Positions 1 through 8,346 of a stretch of DNA of 64,000 nt are shown here, in pieces. Source of the DNA: Leishmania mexicana MHOM/GT/2001/U1103 (lineage: Eukaryota > Euglenozoa > Kinetoplastea > Trypanosomatida > Trypanosomatidae); assembly GCF_000234665.1 (NCBI RefSeq), contig NC_018310.1, positions 62,001 through 126,000 of the forward strand, written 5' to 3'. Position 1 is the stretch's first letter; every line of letters starts with the position of its first letter. The translations under genes were made by a program, and so were the position numbers. The notes below the pieces were generated by a model. The model worked only from the letters and a program-made list of their open reading frames with translations, had not been told where the DNA came from and made no database searches.

Positions 1-726
1 CACATACGCGGCGGAGGTGTTTGCCAAGAGTGGCCGTAGTAGAGGTGCTACACCAGCGAGAGAGGCCCGTGTGCGTGGGCCTTCATGATCACGCCAGCGC
101 TAGCAGAATCTGTCCTCACGCGAGCCTCCGTCCGCCCGCGCGAAACGGCAGAAGGCCTGAAAGGAACACGCTCTCCCCCCCCCTCCTACTTTTGCACAGG
201 CACGCGCGGATACGTATTCCTCTCCGTTCACCTATCATTGCGTGGCGCGGCACCACCACGGCTAACTGTAAGACGAGCTCCCTGTACCTCTGCGCAGAAC
301 GATACACCGTAGATGCGAAAGGAGAAGGTTAAGGCAGGAGACGGGGCGCCGACACAAAGCGCGAGCGAGGAGACATCGGCAGGTGTCGAATCCGCCTCAT
401 ACCCATCACACTCGACCCTTCCCCTACCCTCCTCTCCCTCTCGAGCCTCCTCGGCATCGCCTTTCGGTCCAATCAAAGCGCACAGTAAAGGCCCATATGT
501 ACATGGGTGGGTTGGTGGGAAGACCTCCTCCCCCCCTCCCCGACAGCGATGACACCGTGGGCACGCCATGCGATGGACAGTGGCGCCTCGGTGTGTGGGA
601 CGCGCTGGCGTAACTTTGCCAGCCTTGGCGCAAGTGCCCACCACTTGAAGAAGTTGCCCTCTATTTCGCTGCAGTGAGGCGCGGGCGCAGGCAGCTGAGG
701 AAGATGCACACGGGCCGTAGGCGTCG
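1..726. other. Intergenic / 3' flank of the 725-aa gene
   Basis: No convincing gene is seen. The reading frames here have no domain and overlap on both strands. A C-run near 174-184 is the only simple feature. This is probably the 3' UTR and spacer downstream of the minus-strand gene that ends at 727. Confidence 0.5.
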
Positions 727-2904
727 CTACTTCGCCTTCCTTTTCCCGTGGGTGCTGCCCCCGCTGCTGTTCGCCTCGCGTGCGGTCGTCGGCTGTGATG
801 CTGCCGCAGCAGCGCCGCTGCCGTCGGAGTTTGCACCAGCGCTATCGAGCCGACCACTTTCTGCCGATGGCGTCGACAGCCCAAGCGCGCGCTCCAGAGC
901 CACAACACGCTGGAGAATGCGCTGCTGCCGCGCAGCCAACGCATCCTCGATGCTTGCGTACACCGCCTGCACGGCCTCGTTCGTTCTCGGCTTCTCGAAG
1001 AAGAGGTGAACATCGGCGGCGTGCTGCTCGGCTTGCTGATGTGCTGCCGTCTGCGCAAGCTCCTCCTCGTAGGCGGCCCGGTACGCCGCCGCCTCCTTGG
1101 CCTGCTCCGCGCGTAGGGCCTCCATGGCTGTCAGCGGTGCCGTCAACTCAGGTGCTGTGGGGGGATTAGAGGCGGCAGCAGCCGCGGCCTCGGCAGCGGT
1201 AGCGGCGGCGGCGTCCTTGGAGGCTCCTTTGATGGCGCGCTTAGAGTGCGCGCGAGGCCGCCCGCTCACCGGTTTGCCGTGCCCCGAGGTGGATGTCCGC
1301 CGGGGAGACAGCTGCGGCGTCCCGGTGTCACCAACGGTCGCATCGCCACCCGCTGCCTCATCGCGTGTCGCGGACACGGCGGAAACGTTGCCGCTGCCAC
1401 TACTTCGTTGGAGAGCAGAGAGACGAGTAGCCTCCCGCAGCGGCAGTACGGACATCGGCGTCTCCACCTGCACCGAGAAGCACACGGGCGCGCGTGTCGA
1501 CCCTGAGAGGGTGCTCATAGGCTGCTGAGCGTCCGAAGTCACACACATGTGCAGGGCAGTGTGCGAGAGGAGACCCTCCTCCACGACAAACTGCAAGAAG
1601 CCCTCAAGCTCGTCCCTCGTCAAGAAGATGTTCTCTGGGGGCATGGCCGCCACCCGTGCCAGCCGCTGCTCCTCAGCCTCCATCTCCTGCTGCTGTAGCT
1701 GCTGCAGCTTCGCCTTCTCGGCGCGAGACGGCTTTGCCACTCCGGCCGCCGTCACGCCGGAGATGCTGCGCAGAGGGCCGCTGCTCAAGCTTGTCGACCG
1801 CGGTGACGTAAGGGCCACAGCTGCGCTCACGACCGGCTCGCGGGGTACTTGCCGCCACGCCCACTCATGTTCCAGCTCCCACTCGACGAATCGCTGCAGC
1901 TCGCCATGGAGCGCCTCAGCGTGCGTCGCGTACAGCAGCGGCGTGGGCGCGGCGGCAGAGAGGCTGGTCGAGGTCCCCGCAAGGACATCTTGCTCTGAGC
2001 TAGGCGTAGCTCCCGCCGTCGTGATCGCGCTCGAGCGGCGCCCCTTCTTGGACGCCTTGCCGCCGCTGCCCTCCTTGCCGTGAGACAGGGCCGAGCCGCC
2101 GGCCGATCCGTGCTCCCCACCACCGGCGCTACCACCACTCGCATTGCCGCTGTGGAAGTGAGACGGTGGGGCATTCCTCTGCGGGCTGCCGTCAGACAGC
2201 AGCAGCGGTGCGATGGGAGTCTCTGTGGATACATCGGCGTCGCCACGGACCAGCGAGCGGTACTGCCGCCACCAGCTGAGCAGATGCATCGTCTTGAGCG
2301 CCTCGAAGCCCTCCCTGGCGCAGTACTGAATGAACTCAACGTGCTGGTCTACCTCGATCTGATGGCCAAGGTGCACCCAGTAATCCTCGAGGCGCAGCGC
2401 CTGGGCAACGAGGGCGGTCAGGTAGAAGGCGCCGACCTCCGCGTTGGTGAGCTTGCTAGTGGCGCCTCCGCGGCAGGAGCGATCTACCATCGCGTCCGGA
2501 ACGATGACCTCATTCCAAGTAGACGCCGTTCGTGAGAGCGCAGAGGCAGATGGGGAGACCGAGCAAGGGCCCCCCGGCGCTGCCGCCGTCGTAGGCGTCG
2601 TCGACCGCGTCTCCCCACCCCCACCAGCGGCGCGAGCGATGTTGGTAGAGGACGAGGACGCCATGGAGGTGCCGAAGGCGTGCTCCAAGCCATCTGCAGC
2701 CCCGCTCTTTTCGGGGCCACCGGCGCTGTTCGGCGCCGTGTTCAGGCCCTCGGCGGCGGCGATACTCGAGAAGTCACCCCTAGCAATGAACAAGAGTTGC
2801 TGTACGGTGTCGGTGGAGTCGAGGGAGGGCTCGGCGAAGTTGAGCCCGGGGCCGTCGTTTAGGCCGCGGTGGGGGCCGCCGAGGCTGCCCTTGAGAGGCC
2901 CCAT
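727..2904 (-). CDS. Hypothetical protein, 725 aa, Ala/Ser-rich with C-terminal coiled coil
   Basis: I do not recognise a family. The frame continues upstream only to a GTG at 2937, so the first ATG (MGPLKG) is taken as the start. The N-terminal fifth is low complexity. A compact segment around residues 150-215 (TNAEVGAFYLTAL through LLSWWRQYRSLV) is rich in aromatic and hydrophobic residues and looks folded and helical. Two shorter structured pieces follow (EWELEHEWAWRQVP and TRDELEGFLQFVVEEG). The last third alternates disordered Ser/Gly/Ala sequence with a long charged helix (TAMEALRAEQAKEAAAYRAA onward) that is a likely coiled coil. It is the most downstream gene of the minus-strand array in this window. 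Function is unknown; a scaffold or cytoskeletal role would be a guess. Confidence 0.75.
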   Translation of the reverse strand: MGPLKGSLGGPHRGLNDGPGLNFAEPSLDSTDTVQQLLFIARGDFSSIAAAEGLNTAPNSAGGPEKSGAADGLEHAFGTSMASSSSTNIARAAGGGGETRSTTPTTAAAPGGPCSVSPSASALSRTASTWNEVIVPDAMVDRSCRGGATSKLTNAEVGAFYLTALVAQALRLEDYWVHLGHQIEVDQHVEFIQYCAREGFEALKTMHLLSWWRQYRSLVRGDADVSTETPIAPLLLSDGSPQRNAPPSHFHSGNASGGSAGGGEHGSAGGSALSHGKEGSGGKASKKGRRSSAITTAGATPSSEQDVLAGTSTSLSAAAPTPLLYATHAEALHGELQRFVEWELEHEWAWRQVPREPVVSAAVALTSPRSTSLSSGPLRSISGVTAAGVAKPSRAEKAKLQQLQQQEMEAEEQRLARVAAMPPENIFLTRDELEGFLQFVVEEGLLSHTALHMCVTSDAQQPMSTLSGSTRAPVCFSVQVETPMSVLPLREATRLSALQRSSGSGNVSAVSATRDEAAGGDATVGDTGTPQLSPRRTSTSGHGKPVSGRPRAHSKRAIKGASKDAAAATAAEAAAAAASNPPTAPELTAPLTAMEALRAEQAKEAAAYRAAYEEELAQTAAHQQAEQHAADVHLFFEKPRTNEAVQAVYASIEDALAARQQRILQRVVALERALGLSTPSAESGRLDSAGANSDGSGAAAAASQPTTAREANSSGGSTHGKRKAK

Positions 2905-4357
2905 TTCGTGGGTGTGCGGCGGGGAGACGGTAGCCACACGAAGCGCACCGCAGCGCGGGATGGAAGAGCGAAGAGGATATGAAAAGAGAGCGTACTCACT
3001 GTGGCGCTTTCAACCCCTGTGTGTGTGCGTGTCTCTGGGCAATGGAGGAGCTCGGGTGACGTGACAACGGCAGCGGGCCGTTCGTGTGTGCGCGTTGGTC
3101 GACGCCAATGCGAGTGCTGCACAGAGAGAGAGCAAGAGGGTGGAAGGAGAAGTACAAGAGAGGGGAGAATCACGCATGCGCACATCCGCGCACTCGAGGA
3201 TACAGACACATGCATAAGTATGCCGCCTGTGGGAGGCGAGAGAGAGACAGGGGGGGAGCAGGAGGGATACATGTAACGGTGTGCGTCTGAGAAAGGCCCG
3301 CCATGGACGCACGCCTGCAGTCCCTCACCCATCCCCCACCATCACCAATGGTGAGTCATCGGGGTAGGGGAGTGTTAGTGCGAGTGCGAGTGCCGCCCCG
3401 GGCATTCCAAGTGCACTGACGCACACAGACGCGCACATCCCCCTACCGCCACCATCACCACCAGGGATCCCATCCTCACTGCGTGCCATGCACCCCCAAC
3501 CGTGACGACGACCACGATGATGCCACAGCAGTGGTGAGTGCTGTGTGCGTCCTCTCCATTCGTGACGTTGCCTTTCTTTGCGAGTTCGAGAGAGAGAGTC
3601 TATGTCGAGATCTAAGCGGAAGACGGCGAGTGAGTGAGCGGGAGAAGAAGGGGCGGTAGGCACGCGCCTGCACGCACGTGCACACACACACACACACGCA
3701 CACGCACACGCATGGCCAGGAATCGCTGGACGGCACATAGGGAAGACACTATTCGGTCAGGGGCGTCGATGGTGTCGGCCAATCAAAGTGCGAGAGGGAG
3801 GACACCGACGCGGCGCCGTGGGGAGGCTTCCCTTACACGGCAGCCATGGAGACAAGCGCCGTCGTCAGGCAACGCCGCACGGAGGCAGAAGACTAGGGTG
3901 TGAGAGAGTGAGAAAGGGATAGATGGGTAGGCGTGTATGTATGGAGGCGACATGCACGATGTGGTGATGCGCCTGCAGGTGCGTCGCTGCGTCTTGGGCC
4001 TTTTCATTCCGCGCCACACAACCAGGTTGGCCGTTGGAAGATAGGGGAAGGCTTCGGCAAGCCACCGATTCGCCCCACCCCCACCCCCTCACGTACACAA
4101 AACACGTACCGCCTCACATCACTCGTCCCGGATGCCGTCCCACACCCGTCGCCGGACACACACACACCGTTATCGATACACGCCTGTACGCATGCACACG
4201 ACAGTCCCCTTGCAATGGCGGCGACACCGACAGCGGAGAGGAGATACAGATACGGGAATGAGCTGAGCGGCGCGGAAAAAGATGTGCGCACGCGGGTATC
4301 GACGTGTGTCACGTGTGCGTCACCGGAAGGGGGAAAAGGCGGGAATGTGCGGTGGCG
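2905..4357. other. Intergenic spacer, 1.45 kb, with CA repeat
   Basis: It separates two minus-strand genes and should hold the 3' UTR of the 491-aa gene and the 5' UTR of the 725-aa gene. A (CA)n tract lies at 3681-3710, and purine-rich + strand stretches near 3120-3160 read as pyrimidine tracts on the transcribed strand. The short open frames here are low complexity and I do not call them. Confidence 0.5.
3681..3710. repeat. (CA)n microsatellite
   Basis: An uninterrupted CA run of 18 bases followed by CACACG variants. Simple dinucleotide repeats like this occur in most spacers of the window. Confidence 0.9.
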
Positions 4358-5833
4358 TCAGCGCCGCTTTAGGACGTTGCGCAGGTGATTCGCCTCCGTC
4401 ACCGTCGCAAACCCAAAGACCACCTGCGAGGGCCGAGTCGAAGTGCGCGCGACAACGGTGTACTGCCGCTCTTCAATGTGCTCGTCCTCCTGCACTACTC
4501 TCGTCGTGAAGACGTCCAACACGCTAGCCAGCGGTATCTTGATGGTCTGCTTCCCTCCCCTCGGATTGCGCTGCGACCATCGCAGGCACTCCTGATTCAA
4601 GTCGATCGTGACGAGGCCGCTCAGCGACGTTTTGAAGGTCCCGACCAGACTCCAGAGGGGTCGGACGCAGTAGCGCTGCTGCACTGGACCACCACTCGCT
4701 GCGGCAGCCGCGGCAGCATCCATCACGGGTGCAGCACACACGGTGGAAGTACAGTTCGGGTGCAACGCGTCCGCGCCAACAAACAGCTCCTCATCCACCG
4801 GAATCGCGCTGACCCCGGTGAACATCCCGGGGCAGACGCGTGGCACGGTAAGACGCTGCGCCGCACTCTCCGCCGCCGGCTGCGCCACGTAGAGTGAGGG
4901 TCGAGAGGTGGACGTTGGCTGCTGCGATGCTGCCGGCGTCGGCGGCTGCGGCTCTGCCCAAGAGCGTGCACGCTTGTAGGAGCTCACAGTACTGCCCATG
5001 CTACTGTCGTTACGGCTGTAGTCGCTGTACTCGCTGCGGTGGCGGCGCGTGTGCGCGGTGATCGGGATCGTGGAAGGCAGGCACAGGCCTCGACGTTCCG
5101 GCTGCTGTACCGGCAGCGAGGCCGTGCTGCCACCCAGCGCAGAGGTAGCTGCGCGGCCTTTGTCGCTGGTGGTATTGCCACCGCTGAAGGGGCGGCGCAG
5201 GACGGCACCCCCGGCGTGCTCGAGGGCGGCCGTCGCGCGGCGGATGGCCTCTTCGTCCTCGGCTCGCCGACGAGATGTTGGCTGCTGCCGCTGCTTCACC
5301 GCAGAAGCATCTGCGTGGTGAGACGTAGAGTGGCTGCGCGAGGTGCTCATCTTAAGCGGCCATCGCCGCCTCTCCGCGCCGCTGTTGTTACTGAAATCCG
5401 CCTCCTCAAAGAAGTTGGGCAACGAGCGACGAGTGTGTGTATCTTTGCCGCCATTACCACTGCTGCCGCTGGCGGCGGTGGTGGTGGTGGTGCGCACTAC
5501 CGTCCGCGCTGACGACAGCGCAAGACCGTACGGTGCGCTCTTGCCATGGGATTGCTCGGTCTCGTGCGACGTGTTCACGCCCATCGCGCGCAGCGCAGCA
5601 CGTCTTGGCGGGAGAGCGACACCCGTTGCTTCCGGGCGACCGCCATACGCCATCTCGTCGCCGCCCCGCTGCGGCTCTCCGCGACGGAGCCCAGAACGCA
5701 GGAGAGAGGTGGTGCCCTGCGTGACGTGTCCGCTGCTGTAGGCCGAGGAAGCGACACTGAGGGAGCGGGACACAGTGAGAGTCTCCGAGTTGGGCGAGAT
5801 CACCTTTACGCGGGGACCAGTACGAGGCGCCAT
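4358..5833 (-). CDS. Hypothetical protein, 491 aa, disordered with a PH-like C-terminal domain
   Basis: ATG at 5833 and TGA at 4358. Residues 1 to about 380 are Ser/Thr/Arg/Ala-rich and probably disordered, with many potential phosphorylation sites. The last ~104 residues (from RPLWSLVGTFKTSL to EANHLRNVLKRR) have the alternating hydrophobic strand pattern and closing helix expected of a PH-like fold: a VTIDLNQECLRW strand pair, an acidic loop and a final amphipathic helix. The fold call rests on pattern only, with no clear sequence family. PH-like domains bind lipids or proteins, so a membrane or cytoskeletal adaptor is possible. The ligand is unknown. Confidence 0.75.
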   Translation of the reverse strand: MAPRTGPRVKVISPNSETLTVSRSLSVASSAYSSGHVTQGTTSLLRSGLRRGEPQRGGDEMAYGGRPEATGVALPPRRAALRAMGVNTSHETEQSHGKSAPYGLALSSARTVVRTTTTTAASGSSGNGGKDTHTRRSLPNFFEEADFSNNSGAERRRWPLKMSTSRSHSTSHHADASAVKQRQQPTSRRRAEDEEAIRRATAALEHAGGAVLRRPFSGGNTTSDKGRAATSALGGSTASLPVQQPERRGLCLPSTIPITAHTRRHRSEYSDYSRNDSSMGSTVSSYKRARSWAEPQPPTPAASQQPTSTSRPSLYVAQPAAESAAQRLTVPRVCPGMFTGVSAIPVDEELFVGADALHPNCTSTVCAAPVMDAAAAAAASGGPVQQRYCVRPLWSLVGTFKTSLSGLVTIDLNQECLRWSQRNPRGGKQTIKIPLASVLDVFTTRVVQEDEHIEERQYTVVARTSTRPSQVVFGFATVTEANHLRNVLKRR

Positions 5834-6746
5834 CGTGCTCTCCCTCTACAGCTTTCTTTTGTTGGTGAGTCTAGATGCGTGTGCAGGTTGCTGGGTGGAT
5901 CGTTCTGGGCGGTTGCCTTCTCCCCGTCTATATGCTGCCGCGTGCACTGCTCACTCTTCGCCCGGTGGAGCATCTACGTTGTGCGGGTGAGGAAGAGGAC
6001 GAGAGGTCAGAAGGGGGAGAGCGAGGAGAGATGAGGCGCGCAAGCACAGCAACAACCCACATACGGCAGAGAAGCAAGAAAGGAATAGAGGAAGGCTGCG
6101 GAAGCACTCCAGAGGCACACCGGGATGCGCCTGCCAGCCTGTCTATGAGTGCGTGATGGACGAAGCGAGGAGACGGGGGGAGGATGCGTGCATGTCTACG
6201 ATGATCAGCCTACTTTGGCTGAGCGCGCTGACAGTAGCGCGTAAACACACACAGACAGAGAGGGAGGCTGCCGAAAAAAGGGAAGTGAATCGCGCCAGCC
6301 GTGCCACATGGGGAAAGATGGAAGAGCAACCCGCGTGCGTGAGGCGCACAGGCGCATCCGTCTAATGGCGTGCACCCACCACACATACACAAATACCGCA
6401 CACGCCCTTCGTCATCCCTTTAATCACTCTCCGTTCTTGGACGCCCTCTCCCTCTCTCTCTGTTGAGCATTCATGCACCTTTCGTACCTTATCCCTTTCG
6501 CTGCCGCTGCGCAGCGATGGAAACGGTGATAGAGGAGTGACATGTGCACGGACACGGGCTCCTCCTCTTCACATCCCTCCTCACCACCACCGCGACCCGC
6601 CGCTCACCATGAGAATATCGACGCAGTGGAGAGGGGAGGGGGCCAAGATGGTGTGATGGGCGCGCGCATGTGTACCCGGGTGTGTGCGGCTGCGTGGATG
6701 GAACGAAAACCAGTGGTACGAGCACACAGGCCCAAACGCACGCGTC
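5834..6746. other. Intergenic spacer, 0.9 kb
   Basis: A purine-rich + strand block at about 5988-6035 reads as a long pyrimidine tract on the transcribed strand and is a plausible trans-splicing tract for the 491-aa gene. No gene is seen. Confidence 0.45.
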
Positions 6747-6983
6747 CTACTGGGTTGTGGAGGAAGCGGGACCTTTAGCATCCAACAGGCTCTGCTTGAT
6801 GGCCTCCATGAAACCCACCGAGGCGGCAACTGGCTGCATCGGCTTCCACACCAGCTCGCCCGCCGCGTCCTTCGGCACGCCTCGGCCTACGGTGGGGTCC
6901 TCGTCGAAGTACTCACCATCATCCTCGAGCACCACGTGCTGAGGCGGCGACGCCGGAAACGATGACGCCGGTGCTGATGGCAT
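6747..6983 (-). CDS. Small hypothetical protein, 78 aa
   Basis: A short frame with an ATG start (6983) and TAG stop. Its composition is unlike the surrounding low-complexity frames: an acidic stretch (VVLEDDGEYFDEDP), a central VGRGVPKDAAGELVWKP segment and an amphipathic C-terminal helix (GFMEAIKQSLLDAKG). It sits alone between two spacers and just downstream of tRNA-Sec on the same strand. I do not recognise a family. It could be a real small protein or a chance frame; the ordered hydrophobic pattern favours a gene. Confidence 0.5.
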   Translation of the reverse strand: MPSAPASSFPASPPQHVVLEDDGEYFDEDPTVGRGVPKDAAGELVWKPMQPVAASVGFMEAIKQSLLDAKGPASSTTQ

Positions 6984-7351
6984 GTATGTATGTGGAGGGC
7001 TATGTGTCGTCGTGTGTGGATACCGAGTCGGGATCGTTCATCATACCGTGGACATGCTCAGCCAGAGAAAGAGGGGCGAAAGGCGGAGGGCAGCGATGAG
7101 CGAGCATGGAGAGAGAGAGGGCCAAGTCAGTATCACACGGGCAGCACATGCGTTTTGGAGTCCTGCCAGAGCGGAAACGGCTGACAGTCACACCAGACGG
7201 CGAGCCTCGACGACGTCGCTATGGCGCGTCATCACCCGCTGCTGAAGCGGGCATGTCTGCCCCTGGGCTGCTGGAGGGGGAGGGCTGCGATGCACCCACG
7301 TAGCGTCGCACGCGGAGATGGTGTGTATGAGGAGCAAAACGAAAAATGGCA
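6984..7351. other. Spacer between the 78-aa gene and tRNA-Sec
   Basis: Nothing is recognised apart from the T-run that follows tRNA-Sec on the minus strand. Confidence 0.4.
7342..7346 (-). terminator. T5 run downstream of tRNA-Sec
   Basis: Five T residues on the minus strand begin five bases past the tRNA 3' end, a position and length typical of an RNA polymerase III terminator. In Trypanosoma brucei tRNA-Sec has been reported to be made by RNA polymerase II, so the functional meaning here is open. Confidence 0.5.
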
Positions 7352-7439
7352 CGCCACGAAGGCCGAATCGAACGGCTGTGAGAGCAACTCACCTACGGGT
7401 TTGAAGCCCGCACCCAGCACCAGCTGAGCTCATCGCGGC
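7352..7439 (-). tRNA. tRNA-Sec: tRNA-Sec (anticodon TCA)
   Basis: An 88-nt gene of the eukaryotic selenocysteine type. The minus strand begins GCCGCGATGAGCTCAG. The anticodon stem GCGGG/CCCGT closes the loop CTTCAAA, which carries anticodon TCA (complement of + 7402-7404). A long variable arm (GAGTTGCTCTC) follows, then the T loop (GTTCGATTC), and the 3' side CTTCGTGGC plus discriminator G. The acceptor pairs over about nine positions with one mismatch, as in the 9/4 layout of eukaryotic tRNA-Sec. The extended acceptor, long variable arm and UCA anticodon together exclude an ordinary Ser tRNA. Its role is to deliver selenocysteine at recoded UGA codons, after serylation and conversion through phosphoseryl-tRNA. 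Confidence 0.93.
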
Positions 7440-7452
7440 TCTCAAACAAATC

Positions 7453-7536
7453 ACGTCAGCGCGGGAATCGAACCCGCGACCCGATCAGGTCGAAGGCGCG
7501 TCCGTTGCAGCCAGCATCCGGATATGCTACCGCAAC
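7453..7536 (-). ncRNA. tRNA-like element upstream of tRNA-Sec
   Basis: On the minus strand this carries a perfect A-box match (TAGCATATCCGG, + 7518-7529) with a 4-bp D-like stem. A five-pair hairpin resembling a long variable arm (CGACC/GGTCG) follows, then a perfect T arm and B box (GCGGGTTCGATTCCCGC, + 7461-7477). The expected acceptor halves (GTTGCGG and GCTGACG) do not pair, and no 5+7+5 anticodon arm can be drawn. An alternative hairpin GTTGC...GCAAC spans the D-like region. It ends 13 bases before tRNA-Sec in the same orientation. It may be a decayed type II tRNA, an external polymerase III promoter, or another small RNA. I cannot decide between these. Confidence 0.45.
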
Positions 7537-7539
7537 ATC

Positions 7540-8346
7540 AGCGTCGGTGTGCATTTTGGTCACTCTGACTCCGCAAGGCTGTGAACACGTTTGCGTGTGT
7601 GGATGGGTGGGTGGTTACGTGCGTGTTTTGGGGGGGCGAACGAGTACGAGTTGATGAAGGCAGCGGACAGGAGGAGGGGGGAAGGTCAAGTTCGATGGCA
7701 GCAGCAGCAGCAGTAGGCAGCACGAGTAGAGGACGTGTACGAGATTCGGTGCCTCGACGCATGGAGAGCGCGGCAGAGGAGGAGCTCCGCGGCGGACTCA
7801 TCGAAGGAGACGCGCTAGCAGAGAGAGAGAGGGGGGGGGGGGTTGCGCACGGAAGGGTGCGAGCTCCCACCGCAGACCTGCCGGCGCGTAGGTGTTTGCT
7901 GGTGTCATGTCGCTGCTTCTTCTTTTGCTCGCCCTCTGTACCACCTCGTGTGTGAGGCAGCAGAGGGTGGGCGGGAGGGGACGTGCACGGCGCACGCGTC
8001 CCCGGAGAACAGGTAGAAGACGACATGAGCAACAAGGAACGTACGAGGCGGGCGAGCCCACACGCGCGCGCGCATCCGCTCACCGCCTCAGTCGCATCAG
8101 GGGAGGAAAAAGTTGTACACAATGGCGGCTCTATGAAGCGCTGCCTCGGAGGAGGAAGCGAAGAGGCAGCAGCAGCTGCTGCCGGAGTAACTCAACGGTG
8201 GACGGTTGGGGGTGACCTCGCAGAGAGTGAGGGAGGCGCACGCAGACACATGCGCATACGCATGCGGACAGAGACGCGCGGGGTCTGCGACAGACTTCAC
8301 TCTTCGCCAAAAACCTCCATAGAGCACGTGTGTGGTGCACCTCCCC
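7540..8346. other. Intergenic spacer, 0.8 kb
   Basis: This lies between the FHA gene and the tRNA pair. It contains a G-run near 7832-7841 and GCA-type triplet runs near 7700-7715. Open frames on both strands are Ser/Arg/Pro-rich without domains, and I do not call them. Confidence 0.45.

Noticed and set aside
228..1058. 276-aa minus-strand frame at the left edge
   Set aside because: It overlaps the 725-aa gene in another frame and is Ser/Arg/Cys-rich low complexity.
2905..2937. Upstream extension of the 725-aa gene
   Set aside because: It begins at GTG, and nuclear trypanosomatid genes start at ATG.
7453..7536. Calling the upstream element an ordinary Ser, Leu or Ile tRNA
   Set aside because: No acceptor pairing and no valid anticodon arm can be drawn, so no amino acid is assigned.
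7538..8122. 194-aa minus-strand frame upstream of the tRNA pair
   Set aside because: It has Ser/Arg/Pro-rich composition, no domain, and overlaps other frames.
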